Shown here one piece after another: positions 34,339-46,213 of a stretch of 64,000 nucleotides of DNA. This DNA is from Phytophthora hibernalis. Its lineage: Eukaryota > Oomycota > Peronosporomycetes > Peronosporales > Peronosporaceae. A model generated the notes under the pieces. That model was not told the DNA's origin. It did no database searches and saw nothing but the letters and a program-made list of their open reading frames with translations. How positions within the stretch are numbered: the stretch's first letter is position 1; every line of letters starts with the position of its first letter. The stretch spans positions 372,001 to 436,000 of the forward strand of contig JAAKBF010000056.1 of NCBI GenBank assembly GCA_012656075.1, in the 5' to 3' direction. Made by a program: the position numbers and the translations under genes.

Positions 34339-34471
34339 GGTGATGTTGGGAATCTTGACATAATTGAACAATTATTGTGCAATTATTGAAAAAGGAAATG
34401 AGTTTTCCGGTGCTCAATGAAGGACATGAATTTATTCGGTTTATTATATTGTCTGTCTAATGTCTAGCAAA

Positions 34472-35614
34472 TTATGTTGTTGCTGCCGTAGGTGATACGG
34501 TATGTTTCTCGTCTTGAATGGCTTGGTCCAGTGTTTGATTTTCGAGGGACTGCAAGCGCCAACTCACGATTCGCTGGTACACTTTGATGAGAGACTTGAT
34601 CGTTTCACAGTTCTCGCTGGAAACGATTCCTTCTACTGTTGGATTCACGAGACTGTAGCTCAGACATGAACTGGAGTTGCCGTCGCCTATGGGTTGGACG
34701 AATCCCCACCCGCGCTCGTGAGTTTTCCATTTGCGTGCCGTTCCAAGTCCAGGCCAGTCAGTGATGACGTTCCACACGTGAACAGTGCGGTCCTTCTTTA
34801 CGAATTGCTTCACTAGCATCCGCATGATGCACACATAGTCGTCTAACGCGATCTCGAACATGAGGACAGCGATGCGAGTGGAGATACCTAGCGGGAGTTG
34901 CTAGGAGAGACAGAGGTAACTTATCGTAAACTTGTCAGTAGAAGCAACTTACCAGGTCTCTGGCTTGACTCGCCTGCAGTGTGACTCCTTGACACGTTTC
35001 AAAGTATCTCCATAACGTCTTCACCATGACCTGACTTTTGAATGGGGTCAGGATTCGAGCTCGCGACTTCAGCATGTCACCAGAAGATCTGCTTATACAT
35101 GAGTCGGCCACTTCCGACTTGACCCCGTCAAGTCCTGCGGCTCGAAAACTCGATCCATGTCCACATACTGCTGATCTACACTTCTGGCCATGGTCTTAAA
35201 CGTCGAGTAGTCCTGGATCATGTCAAACGGGAGGTTTCGAGATGTTCCGACGAGTAAATGGGGCAGCGCTTGAACGAGTTCTTCAATCTGTCGCGTTACA
35301 TTCTGCTCAAGTGCTTGTATGTCGTTGAGATGCTGTCGTAGTATTGTTTTCAGTTCGGCGTTGGTGCTGTGGGCTCGTGTCTTCTTGCTGGACTTGGTCT
35401 TTTCCTGTAGTTCTTGCTCCAGCTGTGCAGCTTCTGCTTGCAGGCGAGTAATCTCGTGGCATGGTCTGTTGCGATCACGTCTCCGTCTCTTCTTGGGCTT
35501 CTTCTCCTTTTCGTGTGTGTCATTCAAACCGGAATCTTGGTCTAGAAGTACGCGCGCACGAAGTGGACTACCAGGGGCACTCTGCTGAGCCCAGAAGGCA
35601 TCCACGACAGCCAT
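34472..35614 (-). pseudogene. Family A protein, copy 5, one frameshift, clear intron
   Basis: ATG 35614. It reads KKRRRRDRNRPCHEITRLQA, a coiled coil, SRNLPFDMIQDYSTFKTMAR and DQQYVDMDRVFE. A one-base loss near 35150 shifts the frame, after which it reads AGLDGVKSEVADSCISRSSG then DMLKSRARILTPF and KTLWRYFETC. The exon ends ARDL at donor GTAAGT (34952), with acceptor CTCCTAG ending at 34901. Exon 2 begins QLPLGIS and continues RMLVKQFVKKDRTVHVWNVI, HERGWGFVQP and a helical tail to the stop at 34472. This gene fixes the family's intron position and phase 0. Confidence 0.65.
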
Positions 35615-36082
35615 GAGAGAGGCTTAAGAGAGTCTTGTTATCCGTGGTCGACTTATGGTTACCAAGCGGTAAACAGCTCGCTGGACTGGTAAGCTTACAG
35701 ATAGTTTCCTCCTCCTATTATCTGGTTGGGTGTCAAAGACTTGAGCTAAGAGACGACCATGTTTTAATTAATATGCCTCTCCACCACCTACCTGCAAGTT
35801 AAAGCCTACATACGTGCATTGTCAATGAAGCTCATGGAGCCATCACACTTGGGCGTGTTCGAGATATGTGGATCATTCGTGACGTGGGCAGTACCATAAC
35901 ATCTCGTCCCTCTCTTGTATATGGCGATCGACTTGCAGTGCCGAAGGTTGCAGTTGTTCAGGAGCCTGGATTTGATTGCTCCCCCACGTCCTGCCATAAT
36001 CGCCGAGTTACGTCCGTACCACGGTCTCATTTCGGCTTTGGCGTCGAAGACCACACGCACACAAAGGAACAAAGAGACACGA

Positions 36083-37472
36083 ATGGCAGATACAGAACCA
36101 TACTACGAGGAGAGCGAGAGTATTCTCCTCTTGGACGATTTCCTGGCGGACATGGTCAAACTCGACAACCAGATACCGCTTCACAATGGAAATATCCAAT
36201 CTGCAGGCACCAAGAACAAACTTGTACAGACTCTTGGCAAGCGGAAAAGTGTTAGTGTTAGCAGCGTGCACCGGGTAACATCGAAGCCGCAAAAGAAGAA
36301 ACAGTCGTGCCTGGGAAGGAAACAAGAGTGAGAAACACTTCGGCGAAAGGCCCAGGAGCTGGAGACTCGCGTCGCGTTTCTCAAGCTTCAACAGGAGAGA
36401 AAACGACTTCACCTTGGGATCACAAGAGAGAAGCTCAGTATGCTGTACGAGAACAACAGGACAGCCGATAAAGAATTCCAGCAGCGTCGGGAGGCTCAAA
36501 ACGAAAATGCAGCTCTGAAACGTGATTTTCGGACGTACATTCGAGAATTGACATCGTGGCAAGCGGCTGTATCAGCGGTAGTCCGGGAGACCAAAGCGCT
36601 GGATATTCTACTTCCTATGAGAGATTTCCAGGCAGCTCTAGAAACGGGGTTCATCAGCAATTGCAGATCAGCAGTCTCAGCACGTTAGACGAGTTGGAAG
36701 AACGAGTGAACAAGAAATTTCAAGGATTTCAAACAATTCTGGACGAGATTGTACAAGCTTCAGCGACTTTGGACGACGGACAAGTGCAGACGTACAGAGC
36801 AAACAACGAGGTGACTTCGTACAACTTTACTCGGATACTACCTTTCGATGAGAGATTTCCAGGCAGCTCTAGAAACGGGGGTTCATCAGCAATTGCAGAT
36901 CAGCAGTCTCAGCACGTTCGACGAGTTGGAAGAACGAGTGAACAAGAAATTTCACGTTAAATGCAGCTTGGAGTATTGTCCAAGAGGGAGGCATCACGCA
37001 AAAACAAGATTCAAATGTCATGAGACGGTCGAACGGTGTACATGCTGTGGATTCTCGCTTCGTTCTACCAACCGTTCAAGGTGAAATCGTGGCGATCGAT
37101 ATCCATTGCGTGATAAAACGATTCGAAGTGCCGGAAGGTTGTGTGCTGCTGGTAGAAGGAAGATCAGAGTCGTCAGCTTACCGTGGACATTCGATTCTGT
37201 GGAGTCAGGAGTCTCAAGAATCCATTTGGCTCGTTGTTCGGCGACTCCCTTTCAGCGTTGCATGCAACGTTGATGCTGATTATCCTGTATCTGAGTGTCA
37301 GATGAAAGCTGTGGTGCGTGGCGAGGCTCTTCAGCCATTCGGCTCTGGCTGCACACAGAATGCGCCACATGATCTCGCAGCTTCCTCCTTTCGTGATCTC
37401 ATCGATTCGCAACAACAGTGCTGGGAAAACGTGATGTGGGACTCCGTGCGTGCTACTAACAAGGTAAACTAG
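36083..37472 (+). pseudogene. Family B gene with internal duplication and frameshifts
   Basis: ATG 36083 (MADTEPYYEESESILLLDDF). A lysine-rich stretch (KPQKKKQSC) gives way to ELETRVAFLKLQQERKRLHL in another frame, then a coiled coil. A 106-bp segment of the coiled-coil end is repeated 231 bp downstream, replacing sequence after FTRILPFDE, so the start of the START-like domain is lost. Later pieces read EIVAIDIHCVIKRFEVPEGC, LLVEGRSESSAYRGHSILWS and ASSFRDLIDSQQQCWENVMW. Frame changes occur in at least three places. It is a non-functional copy. Confidence 0.65.
36617..36954 (+). repeat. Partial direct duplication inside the family B pseudogene
   Basis: 36617-36722 and 36848-36954 are nearly identical direct repeats starting ATGAGAGATTTCC and ending AAGAAATTTCA. 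They differ by one extra G in a G run and one T to C-type change (GTTAGA versus GTTCGA). The second copy is joined at a short shared ATGAGA, consistent with microhomology-mediated duplication. Confidence 0.9.
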
Positions 37473-37638
37473 AATGTCGTGCTTTTCTTTGCGAAGCAAC
37501 TTGCTAGTCAGGTATTTAGCAGTACATCAGGATTTCCGACAGCCTAGCTCAGCGAATTTCGTCCAGGGTTGCTTGAAAATTTTGAAGTTCGAGTGTTGCG
37601 AATGTACAGTGTCTTTGAGTCAAGCGTAAATTATCCGC

Positions 37639-39004
37639 TCACGAAAACGATCGAGGGTTAACGCAGCATAAATCTTTCTGTCTACCTGTAGAATCGATTT
37701 CTGGTACGGTTTTCCTCGAGCTTATCGCAGCATCAACCAGCGCGTTCTCTAGTTTTTGATATCGTATCTCAATGGTTTGACGATACAATTGCATCACACG
37801 TTCGACAAGTTCTGCGTCGGCACCCTCCGTCGCCTTCGGAGTCACCATAACAAAGCTTCGCAGAATGCTGAGCTCTGGGCAATCAGTCTGCACAAAATAG
37901 CTCCATCCGTACTCTCGAGTCGACACATGCGGTACCGTCAAGGCTCGGGGCAAGTCCCCGATTGCATCCCACACGTAGACCAAGCGGTCTGCTTCAATGA
38001 ACTCCTTCAGAGCTAATCGAATCGTAATTGCCGCATTATCCAAATGAACCTCCTGCTTCGAGACGATTATATTCGACGCAATTCCAAGCGGAAGTCCCTG
38101 TCAAGAACAAGTCACAAAACAAATTCAGTCAGTAGACACGCGCAAAACAAGCTTCACAGCCAATCTCGTACCAAGTCGTTGCTGCTCATGACATTCTCCG
38201 GCAGAATAGCTGTTTCACACTCCAGTCGGCGCCACATCGCCTGCTCTACCAGGTCTCTCGCGTACGGCAAAAGGCGCACGTCCGCGTTTTCAACACACAC
38301 TCAGTATCTTCCGCCGTCTTTGCCGGGGTCATATACGCGTCAAAAATCTCCGACGTCGCGTTGTTCAGCCCCGCGGCTCCAAACACCCGATTCACGTCCA
38401 AATAATGTCCATCCACCGTCTTCGCCAGCACTTGAAACACCGCGTCGTCCTCGTCGAAGTCATACACCAAGTTCTGACCCGACACCGCCAGCGCCTCGGG
38501 CAGCGCCTGGAGAAGTTTGTCCGTCTGAGTCTGCAGCAATTGCTCCACTGCTGCCGTGTTCTCCAGACTCCTTTTCAATTTCTCCTTCAACTCGACGTTC
38601 TTCTTCTTAAGAGTGGGCAGATCGTCCGACACGGCACCGCAATCGGGATCCAAAGTCTCGAGTTGGTGCTGCATCTCCTTCACTTGAGTCTGCAGACGCT
38701 GAATCTCGTGAATCGGTCGATTGCGGTCTCTTCGTCGCTGTTTCTTGGGCTTTGGAGTCGTTCCTATTGCCGACGCATTGGCAGGCCAGAAAGAGGGACC
38801 TGCAGCTACCGACGTCTCCGAACTCGAGCTCGAACCGGTTTCGGAGACCGTCGAAAGGACAGGAACTTGGTGCAAATTTGCATGTTCTTGCATTACAGTT
38901 GCTTGCCTTTCATCCGATATTGGAATCAAGTGCGAGAAGGCTTCGTAGACGTCGGGAGGAGCTCCTGAACGCTCCCCATTAGCATTAGCGGAGCTCCTGG
39001 GCAT
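37639..39004 (-). CDS. Family A protein, copy 6, one possible frameshift
   Basis: ATG 39004 (MPRSSANANGERSGAPPDVY). Features in order are a Ser-rich leader, KKQRRRDRNRPIHEIQRLQT, a coiled coil, GQNLVYDFDEDDAVFQVLAK and GHYLDVNRVFGAAGLNNATS. Near 38270 a T run appears one base short. With it restored the line continues CAFLPYARDLVEQ and MSSNDL to donor GTACGA at 38171. The acceptor ends at 38098. Exon 2 begins GLPLGIASNIIVSKQ and reads LALKEFIEADRLVYVWDAIG and STREYGWSYF, ending at 37639. It is otherwise well preserved, so the lesion may be a sequencing error. It is convergent with the 36-kb pseudogene and divergent from the 39-kb gene. Confidence 0.65.
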
Positions 39005-39165
39005 GTTACGTCTGACCCTCTCCCTCTCAAAACGAATCGCTTGGTATGGACATAATCATAGCTGAGACAACTTTGGTGCTCTGCAAATTACAAAAGTAGC
39101 TCCTCTGTCTCGTACCGTAGTTTTTCGCTGACTCTTTCGTAACCGTTGATCAGTACCGTAAAAGG

Positions 39166-40364
39166 ATGACGAGCCACTTTGACGTTATCGAGAGCTTTCT
39201 GTTGGAAGTTGATGGGCTGGACGAGCAGCTAGAGACGGCTGAAGAGCTCAGGGAATGGGGATTGGACGACTCAATTCAGCAGAAAACGACCAAGCACAAG
39301 AGGAAGAAAAGACTGAACCCGACGTGGCTTAAGCGGAAAAACGAGTTGCTGGCGTTGAGAGAGCAGACGAGTGCGTTGCAGGTTCAAGTGAATCAGTTAG
39401 AGACGAAGCATTCGGCAGTCCATGGAAGTTTACCCAAAGTCCAGAAACTCAGGACGAAAGCGTTGGTGGAGGAGCATCGACGACGAACTGCTCAGGATGA
39501 AAACGAGCAGCTCAAGACCAAATTACAGCGATGTACAAAACTGTCCGAGTCTTTTAAGAAGTCTTTGGCAACTGCTGAGGCTGAGCAGAAGGAGTTTCTG
39601 CGCGGTGCTTTGCTATTCGCGAGAGCTTTGAATGTGGAAGTTGTTGGAGCGGGGCGACAGCTTCTGCACAGTAGCTCCAAGGTCTTCGACATGCTAGAGA
39701 GGAAGGTGGATGCGATGTTCCTTGAGCTTAAGCATTTGATGAAAGTGAAGCAGCGGTCGATCACTCCGGAAGATGATAAATTGGTGGAATCGACTGGCAG
39801 CAGCGGGACTGTAGAGTTCTCACGCCTGACGTTGCTGCCTTTTGACGAGAAAACGATGTCGTCTGCGATGTGGTCGTTTGTTAGACTGGGGAAATTCCCT
39901 AACAGCAAGTATTCTAACGTCACCCACCGCACCGATGATACGTTTGTGATGACATTTCGCGTCACGGTGCAGCTTGAGCGTGGCGATGTGATTCATATCG
40001 AGACACACAGCGTGGGAAGCGGTTTGTGACTGCCAAAGGTTCTGCTATCTTGATGGAAGCTTGCTCTGCTTGGACAGCAAACTTTCCGTCTAGTGGCACT
40101 TGGAAACACACCACTCAAGAAGGTAGCTGTTTTACGTTGCGCGAGTACTCATCTGAAGGTGGCGCTCCATCTCGAATCTGTCAGGGTCGATCCATGCTTC
40201 GACTTGAACCCGGTGAACTGGGTAAAAACTCCAGGCAGTATCCTTTGGCAAAGTCTTGCACAATAAAGGAAGTCGTGATCCCGTGTTTCCGTCAGCTCAT
40301 CCACGCACGACACCAGTTCATGGAGAATGTTTTGTTCGACGTGATTCGTTCTCGAACGGAGTAG
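39166..40364 (+). CDS. Family B coiled-coil/START-like protein, one-base lesion
   Basis: ATG 39166 (MTSHFDVIESFLLEVDGLDE), in frame with the basic region KHKRKKRLNPTWLKRKNELL and the coiled coil. The START-like half has LTLLPFDEKTMSSAMWSFVR, THRTDDTFVMTFRVTVQ and THSV. One base is missing at about 40015, after which KRFVTAKGSAILMEACSAWT continues to SCTIKEVVIPCFRQLIHARH and the stop at 40364. It is the only family B copy here with its N-terminal leader in frame with the basic region and otherwise whole, so it supports the start choice in the other copies. It diverges from family A copy 6; the 160-bp gap may hold a shared promoter. Confidence 0.7.
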
Positions 40365-40483
40365 TAAACGAAGCATTGCTGCCACCGTGAACTAGGCTGT
40401 TTAGAAATTCACATAGGATCTACGGCGAAATGCTTTAGCACTACGTTGAATTCTGATTTTTGCTGCACTAACGAATTTGGTTT

Positions 40484-40740
40484 TCAATATGTACATGTTC
40501 GCTCACGTTCGAAGCTGTCACACGGTTTCATCTTGAGCAGGTAGATCTGCAAGGCAGTTCTTCTCGTCCTACGAAAACTGATCCATAGCTTCGCTTTCGA
40601 GCGCTCAGACTCGAGCGACAAGCACTTTTTATAAACGAATTGATCGCTTCGCCATTGTCGCGTTTTGATCACAATTCATATCCTTGTAATGAAGTCTTCC
40701 GTTGCGATCTCGCACTTTTGAGCAACCACGTGCGACGACA
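40484..40740 (-). pseudogene. Family A exon 2 remnant with internal deletion
   Basis: On the minus strand the bases match the family A second exon start (the LSLGLAS region and VAQKYEIA, degraded), then jump to the DNGEAINSF segment and the end of the exon (MDQFLQ-like, frameshifted). The middle of the exon is deleted. Confidence 0.55.
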
Positions 40741-40892
40741 AACCAGATGAAAGTGCCTGGTTGTTCCAGACAACTCAAGATTAGTTCCTTGTTGTCAGCG
40801 GTTCCAGAACTACTTCAACTACTTCAAAGTAGTCGCTGACAGCATGGAACTAATCTTGAGTTGTCTGGAAAACCAGGCACTTTCATCTGGTT
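40741..40892. repeat. Long inverted repeat from a family A intron/exon junction
   Basis: Arms of about 47-48 bp at 40741-40788 and 40846-40892 are near-perfect reverse complements around a 57-nt loop. The loop carries its own short inverted repeat GTCAGCG/CGCTGAC. Both arms resemble the 3' end of the family A intron and the start of exon 2 (GGAACTAATCTTGA and TTTCA-TGGTTT words), so the structure is an inverted duplication of that junction. Confidence 0.8.
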
Positions 40893-41453
40893 TGGCGTAC
40901 AATTCAAGAGGATCGTACTACTTTTTGCCCACTCGACTGGTCCACAATGTAGCGCATACCCGTTGTCTCTCCAAGGAAAACAGTTCTATCGCTTTCATCT
41001 TCATGTACCACGTACAGTAGTTTTTTTCATTTTGCTCGATAAGCGTTTCTTGATGCCCGGGTCAACCCAAGAAATAACGAGAGTGGTACCATTGATTGGT
41101 GTGAGCGAGATTAGCTTCACTCTTGCAGTGCTCTGCTGTAGCACCTGTTGCATCATCGATACCAGCAAATAGTACATGTAGTAGACACGAAAATGCGATA
41201 TGCGTTGTTCTATCTGGATCAACAAACAAACCCATATCCCATGACCAACAGCAAGCGCTATTGAAACACCTACCATTGATTAAGAAATGATTGTTGTTCC
41301 GCCGCTCAACACGTGCGTGTAGAGATCATCTCGTGTCAGCCTCCTCTCCTCGACATTCTCCTCCTCTTTCTCGCGTAACTTTGCGCTCTCATGGAGGCTC
41401 CACAAGCGTCTCTTTGTACAAACCAGCGTACACGCATTTCCAAGCAAGCTTCT

Positions 41454-43193
41454 CTAGCCTCCGAAGTTGAAGTGGAAGGTACGACCGCCTTGCTGGAAAA
41501 AATTCGCATTCTGGAACGGGTTTCCACGGTGCTGCTGTTGCTGGTTCGGGTTACCTGAAACATCCTCGCCACGATCGTACATTGCGCGCGTCTCCTGATT
41601 TGACAGAATCTCGTACGCCTCTGCGATGTCATGAAAACGCTTTTCAACCTGCTCGCGTTCTGCCTCGTCCTTGTCGGTGTGCTTGTCCGGATGCCATTCA
41701 AGTGCCTGCTTGCGGTACGCCTTCTTGATCTCCTTAGATTCCGAGTCGCGCGACACGCCCAGGATCTTGTAGTAGTTTTTGTTCTTACTCTGCTTGAGTG
41801 CTGCCTCCGCCTGAGCTACCTTCTCCTTAAACTCCCGGTTAGAGTCATCCAGTTCCGACGCTCGCTTCGCTGATCGCACAGCATCTTCAAACAGCTCAAG
41901 TCCGATCTGAACCTCGCTCAACTTAGCATGCGCGTTGGCGTAGCCATCGTCAATGGCCACAACCTTTTCACAGGCGTCTTGAGCATCGCCGTAATGCTTC
42001 AGGTGCAATTCGCTCGTGCACAACTGCAAGTAAAATTCTTTGTTCATGGTGGAGTGCGCAGGGTCCACCTTCAACGCTGACGTCCAGTCTTCCGCTGCGT
42101 CAGCATGCGCTCCACGCTGCATCGCGTCTTCAGCTCGGTTGACGTACTTCAGCACCTTTTTCAGTTGTCTGTACAGGGTTTTTAAACCCTTGTGCTCTGG
42201 GTCCGAGTGCAGACCCTGTCGGTAGTGCGACTGTGCCGCCTGCAGCGACTGCTTGTCTCCAAGCGAGTACAATACCTCGCCTCGCATCTGCAGCGCCACG
42301 AGATTTGACGGGTCGAGCTTCAGAATCGATCCCAAGTCGGCAATAGCGTCGTATGGGTTCTGCAGTGACACACTCAGCTGGGCTCGCTCCAGCAGCAAAG
42401 GCACACTCGAGATGGCCGAACCTTCCAGCACCTGCGTCAGGTACGTGTACGCCGACTGATAGTCTCCTCGGCTGTGGGCGCGCTCGGCCTCGTCAATATA
42501 CGCCGCACACTCTCTGCTCTTGTTCAACTGCTCCGCTCCCATCGCCTCCTTCGGATACAACCTAAAATGCACCAAGAAAGGTAAATAACAACCTAAAAAC
42601 CACAAAAATACAACAACATACTCTACAAGAGCCTGGAAGTCCTGAGAGGCCTCTGCACATTGGCCCAGCATCATAAACAGCTTGCCGCGTTGCAGCAGAC
42701 CCTGTTTGTACGTGGGATTCACGTCCAGCGACGACGACAGGTCCGACAGCGCGTGCGCGTACTTGCGCTCGCTCAAATACGCCCGGAAGCGCTTGTACAG
42801 GTAGCGCTCGTTGCTGGGCTCCATCTCGATGAGCTTGGAGAGCAGCGAGATGGCCTGCAGGGCAAGAAATAGCGTAAAACGCCTCGGATTAGCCTAATTC
42901 CGATCTCCCAGGCCTCAATTCCCCACCGTCTTCATGTCTCCACCGGCGAACGCGTTGTCGGCAGCCACGCGGGTCTTGGACGCGTCGTCTGGCGAGGCAA
43001 TTACGTGCTAAAATTTAATAAATAACATATTATTTAACAGATTCCGTAAGATCGCGTGATAAATTGCAGATTTCTCGCGTTGTAGAGCGAATTGAAGCGT
43101 GAAAGTTGCGTGGGAGGTGGAGGGTGGACAGACACGTACGTTCACGGCGCAGAGGGCGCAGATGGCGCCTGCTACGAGGCGGAAGACGCGCAT
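41454..43193 (-). CDS. DNAJC3: ER DnaJ/TPR co-chaperone, DNAJC3 (P58IPK) type
   Basis: Four exons give a 491-aa protein: 43193-43140, 43007-42927, 42854-42622 and 42561-41454, all with GT-AG introns in phase. Exon 1 is a signal peptide (MRVFRLVAGAICALCAVN, then HVIAS). TPR repeats follow. The J domain near the C-terminus reads YYKILGVSRDSESKEIKKAY with the HPD motif in EWHPDKHTD. The tail ends GNPFQNANFFQQGG and FHFNFGG, resembling the end of animal P58IPK. Members hold unfolded clients in the ER lumen and stimulate BiP through HPD. There is no ER-retention tetrapeptide, as usual for the family. The unspliced third intron stays open, which would insert a false hydrophobic stretch. This is the best-preserved host gene in the window. 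Confidence 0.9.
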
Positions 43194-43538
43194 GAGGCTG
43201 GCGAGATGGCGCAAGATGAGGCTTTGACACGTCGAGTTCAAAATGCACAATGAGCGACGCGCTCTTTTCTGGACAACCGGTGACTTGGTGTTTGTATGTG
43301 CCTGTTTTGATAAAATACACCGTTTAGTGAAAATATAGCTAGAACACTTGGGAATATAGGATTTAGTCCATCGTGTCCCTCCGTCCACGTGGCTCTTCAA
43401 GAACAGCTTTGAACTTTGAAAAGCAAAATTGCCTTCCGTTGTTTTCTTCTCGAACATTCCGCAAATTCGCAACATGTACAAGTCGTAATGTGCGTTTGCA
43501 TTAGGCAAGTTTCACATAAACGCAAAAACTAGTTTTTT

Positions 43539-44694
43539 CTAAATCGTGGGCGTAACGGCGTCCGTAAAGCGGTCGCGGTCATGAGGACGCGTAAAGTCCA
43601 CACTTGGACCTGCTGGAATGATCCCAAACGGGTTCAAGTGCGTGTGCGACCCGTAGTAGTGCATCTTGATGTGCGCCATGTTGACCGTCTCCGCCATTCG
43701 AGGCAACTGGTAAATGTCCCGAACGTACTTCAAAACAAAACCAAGTTTTAGTCAGCATAATACACAGGTAAAATAGGCAAAGTTCCGTACATTGCGGAGG
43801 TTCGGATACTGCTCGACGAGTTTCTTGTTGGCCTTGAAGTGCACAGCGTAGACCTCGTCGAATCGAACGAGCGTCGGAAACAGCTTCAAATCGGCCTCCG
43901 TGAACCGGTCACCGACCAAGTACCGGTGTTCCGACAAAATTTGTTCGGCACGGTCAAGACCGGCGAAAACATTGTCGACAGCGGCGTCGTACAGCTCTTG
44001 TGTACCTGCAAAACCGCACTTATAGACCCCGTGACCCACGTCATTGTAGATCCAGTCGTTGATTTCGTCAATCTCCGAACGAAGTTCTTCAGGGTACAAG
44101 TCCAGTTTGGAAGGCACCAGGTCACCGAACGCGCTGTTGAACATACGAACGATGTCGGCCGAGTCGTTCGACACGATGGTGTTCTGCTTCTTGTCCCACA
44201 ACAACGGGACGGAGTAGGCGGTCTTGTCGGGTGTGCATTTCTCGTACAAGTCGCGGACGAACTTTGCGTTGTTCACAGTGTCGGGGGTGCAGTCTTTGGA
44301 CGAGTAGGACCCGAGACCGGTCGGCCCGGTGAGTGAAGGCGTCGTTGCTGGGTCCACGAACGTCCAACCAGAGTGCGTGTCGTCCTTGTCATCAGGTCGA
44401 GTGCGCTGCATCAATGGATGAACCACCGACAGACCGACGAGGTTGTCCAAGCCTTTCAGGTACAAAGCGCTCAGACAGCGAGACGCCCACGGACACGCGT
44501 ACGAGACGTACAAATGGTACCGGTCCTTTTCTTCAGGCGAAATGAAATCAGTTTACACAATACACAGGTACAAGCATGGATGTCTTACCGGCGGGGAATG
44601 CAGCACTGCTGCTACGCTCGATGAAGTTGCGGAACTTGCTGGCTGGCTTGTTTTGTGCTTTGGCCGATTTGAAGACGAATCCTTTGACAGACAT
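43539..44694 (-). CDS. Glutathionyl-hydroquinone reductase-type GST (Xi class, YqjG/ECM4-like)
   Basis: Three exons give about 344 aa: 44694-44589, 44530-43791 and 43727-43539, introns of 58 and 63 bp, phases consistent. After DRYHLYVSYACPWASRCLSA the catalytic Cys sits in the diagnostic CPWA motif. RDLYEKCTPDKTAYSVPLLW and IVSNDSADIVRMFN match the thioredoxin-like domain. The helical domain has LDLYPEELRSEIDEINDWIY and GDRFTEADLKLFPTLVRFD. The last exon reads YVRDIYQLP and THLNPFGIIPAGP. This class reduces glutathionyl-hydroquinones and takes part in aromatic detoxification. It is apparently cytosolic, with no clear targeting peptide. Two degraded relatives lie at 45 and 53 kb. Confidence 0.85.
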
Positions 44695-45048
44695 ACTTGT
44701 AGTGTCGGTTGAAGTTGTTGAGTGCTTGTGATGGTCAATTGGGGAATGAACAACCGTCGTGAGTAGTTTCGTTCATCCTCCAGCTATTTTAACAAACGTG
44801 GTCAACATTTTCATGGGCGTCAACCCTACAACTCCGCCTTACCAAAGAGAATTGCCTAATCATCGTGGATGGTCATCACTTTCAGTTTACGCGTTCAGTC
44901 CCCCAGAAGTAGCAGAAAACAAAGGCATCAACATGTAAATCGATCGGCAAGACTTCGCGTTAACAACGAGTGTACCTGGCAGTACCAGCAGAACGAACTA
45001 CTGAGGCGTCAGATATCCGATCGTACCGCACATGAAGCAGCCAGAGCT
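44695..45048. other. Intergenic spacer, no gene seen
   Basis: Lies between two same-strand GST genes and should contain the promoter of the intact gene. No clear core promoter motif was recognised. Confidence 0.4.
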
Positions 45049-46213
45049 TTAAAAACTCGGCAGTGTAGCGTTCTTGAAGCGGTCGCGGTTGTGCGGGCGG
45101 GTGAAATCAGCACCAGGACCAGCAGGAATGATTCCAAAATTCAAGTGCGTGTGAGACGCGTAGTAGTGCAGCTTGATATGCTGCATGTCGGCACTCTTGG
45201 CGATCGGCGGCATTTGGTAGATGTCGCGAACGTACTGGACAAACAAAATAGTCAGAGCTTTCCAAACAATTCCTATCTCAGGACAAAGTTCACGTACGTT
45301 GCTGAGGTTCGGATACTGCTCAATGAGCTTCTTGTTCGCCTTGAAGTGCCCGGCATACACCTCATCGAAGCGGACCAGCGTCGTAAAGAGGCGCAAGTCG
45401 GCTTCCGTGAACCGATCACCCACCAAGAAGCGGTGTGCGGCCAGAATCTCCTCCGCTCGGTCCAAACCAGCAAATAGATTCGTCACAGCTTCAGGCATCC
45501 TGCGACGTCGCAAAGCCGCACTTGTAGACCCCATTGCTCACATCGTTGTACACCCAGCCGTTCAGCTCGTCGATCTCCGAACGCAGTTCTTCAGGGTACA
45601 AGTCCACTGTCGACGGCACCAAGTCGTCGAAAGCACTGTTGAACATGCGCACAACTCATTCGACACGATGGTTTTGCATTTCTTGTCCTATAGCAACGGA
45701 ACCGTGTAGCGCGTCTTGCCGGACAAGCACAAGTCGTACAAGTCCCGAACAAACTTTGCGTTGTTCACAGTGTCGGGGATGCAGCCCTTGGACGAGTACG
45801 CTCCAAGACCCGAACGCCCCGCTAACGTCGGGGTCGTGACTGGATCCGCAAAAGCCCAACCGGCATGAATGACGTTTTCATCATCGGGTCGAGTCCGTTG
45901 GAAAACCGGGTGCACCACAGAGAGGCCGACGATATCGTCCAACCCCTTGATAAACATGGCTCCGAGACAGCGCGAGGCCCTTGGACACGCGAGTGAGACG
46001 GACAAATGGTACCGGTGCTTCTCTGTAAACACGGATCGCATTTGACGAAAGTCTCACATAACGGACGACAGCGATTGAAATTTTGAGATACTATAATACT
46101 ATACCTGCAGTGAAGGCAGCACTGCTATTGCGTTCGATCCAATTGCGGAACCGTGAAGCTTCGCGCTGGAACGCGCCCTTGCTGGACGTCGTAACGAATG
46201 CCTTGGTGGTCAT
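45049..46213 (-). pseudogene. Broken GST copy (Xi-like)
   Basis: Same exon order as the intact gene next door. Exon 1 starts at ATG 46213 (MTTKAFVTTSSKGAFQREAS), then HRYHLSVSLACPRASRCLGA. The CPWA motif is CPRA here. After RYTVPLL there is an in-frame stop near 45690, then a frame change before AEEILAAHRFLVGDRFTEAD. The last exon YVRDIYQMPPIAKS is preserved. A stop, a frameshift and an altered active site make it a pseudogene. Confidence 0.8.

Larger units (their letters stand above)
40390..41453. other. Spacer with a family A remnant and a long inverted repeat
   Basis: The first part holds an internally deleted family A exon 2 (listed separately) and the inverted repeat at 40741-40892. From 40900 to 41450 no coding or RNA feature is supported. 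Confidence 0.45.
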
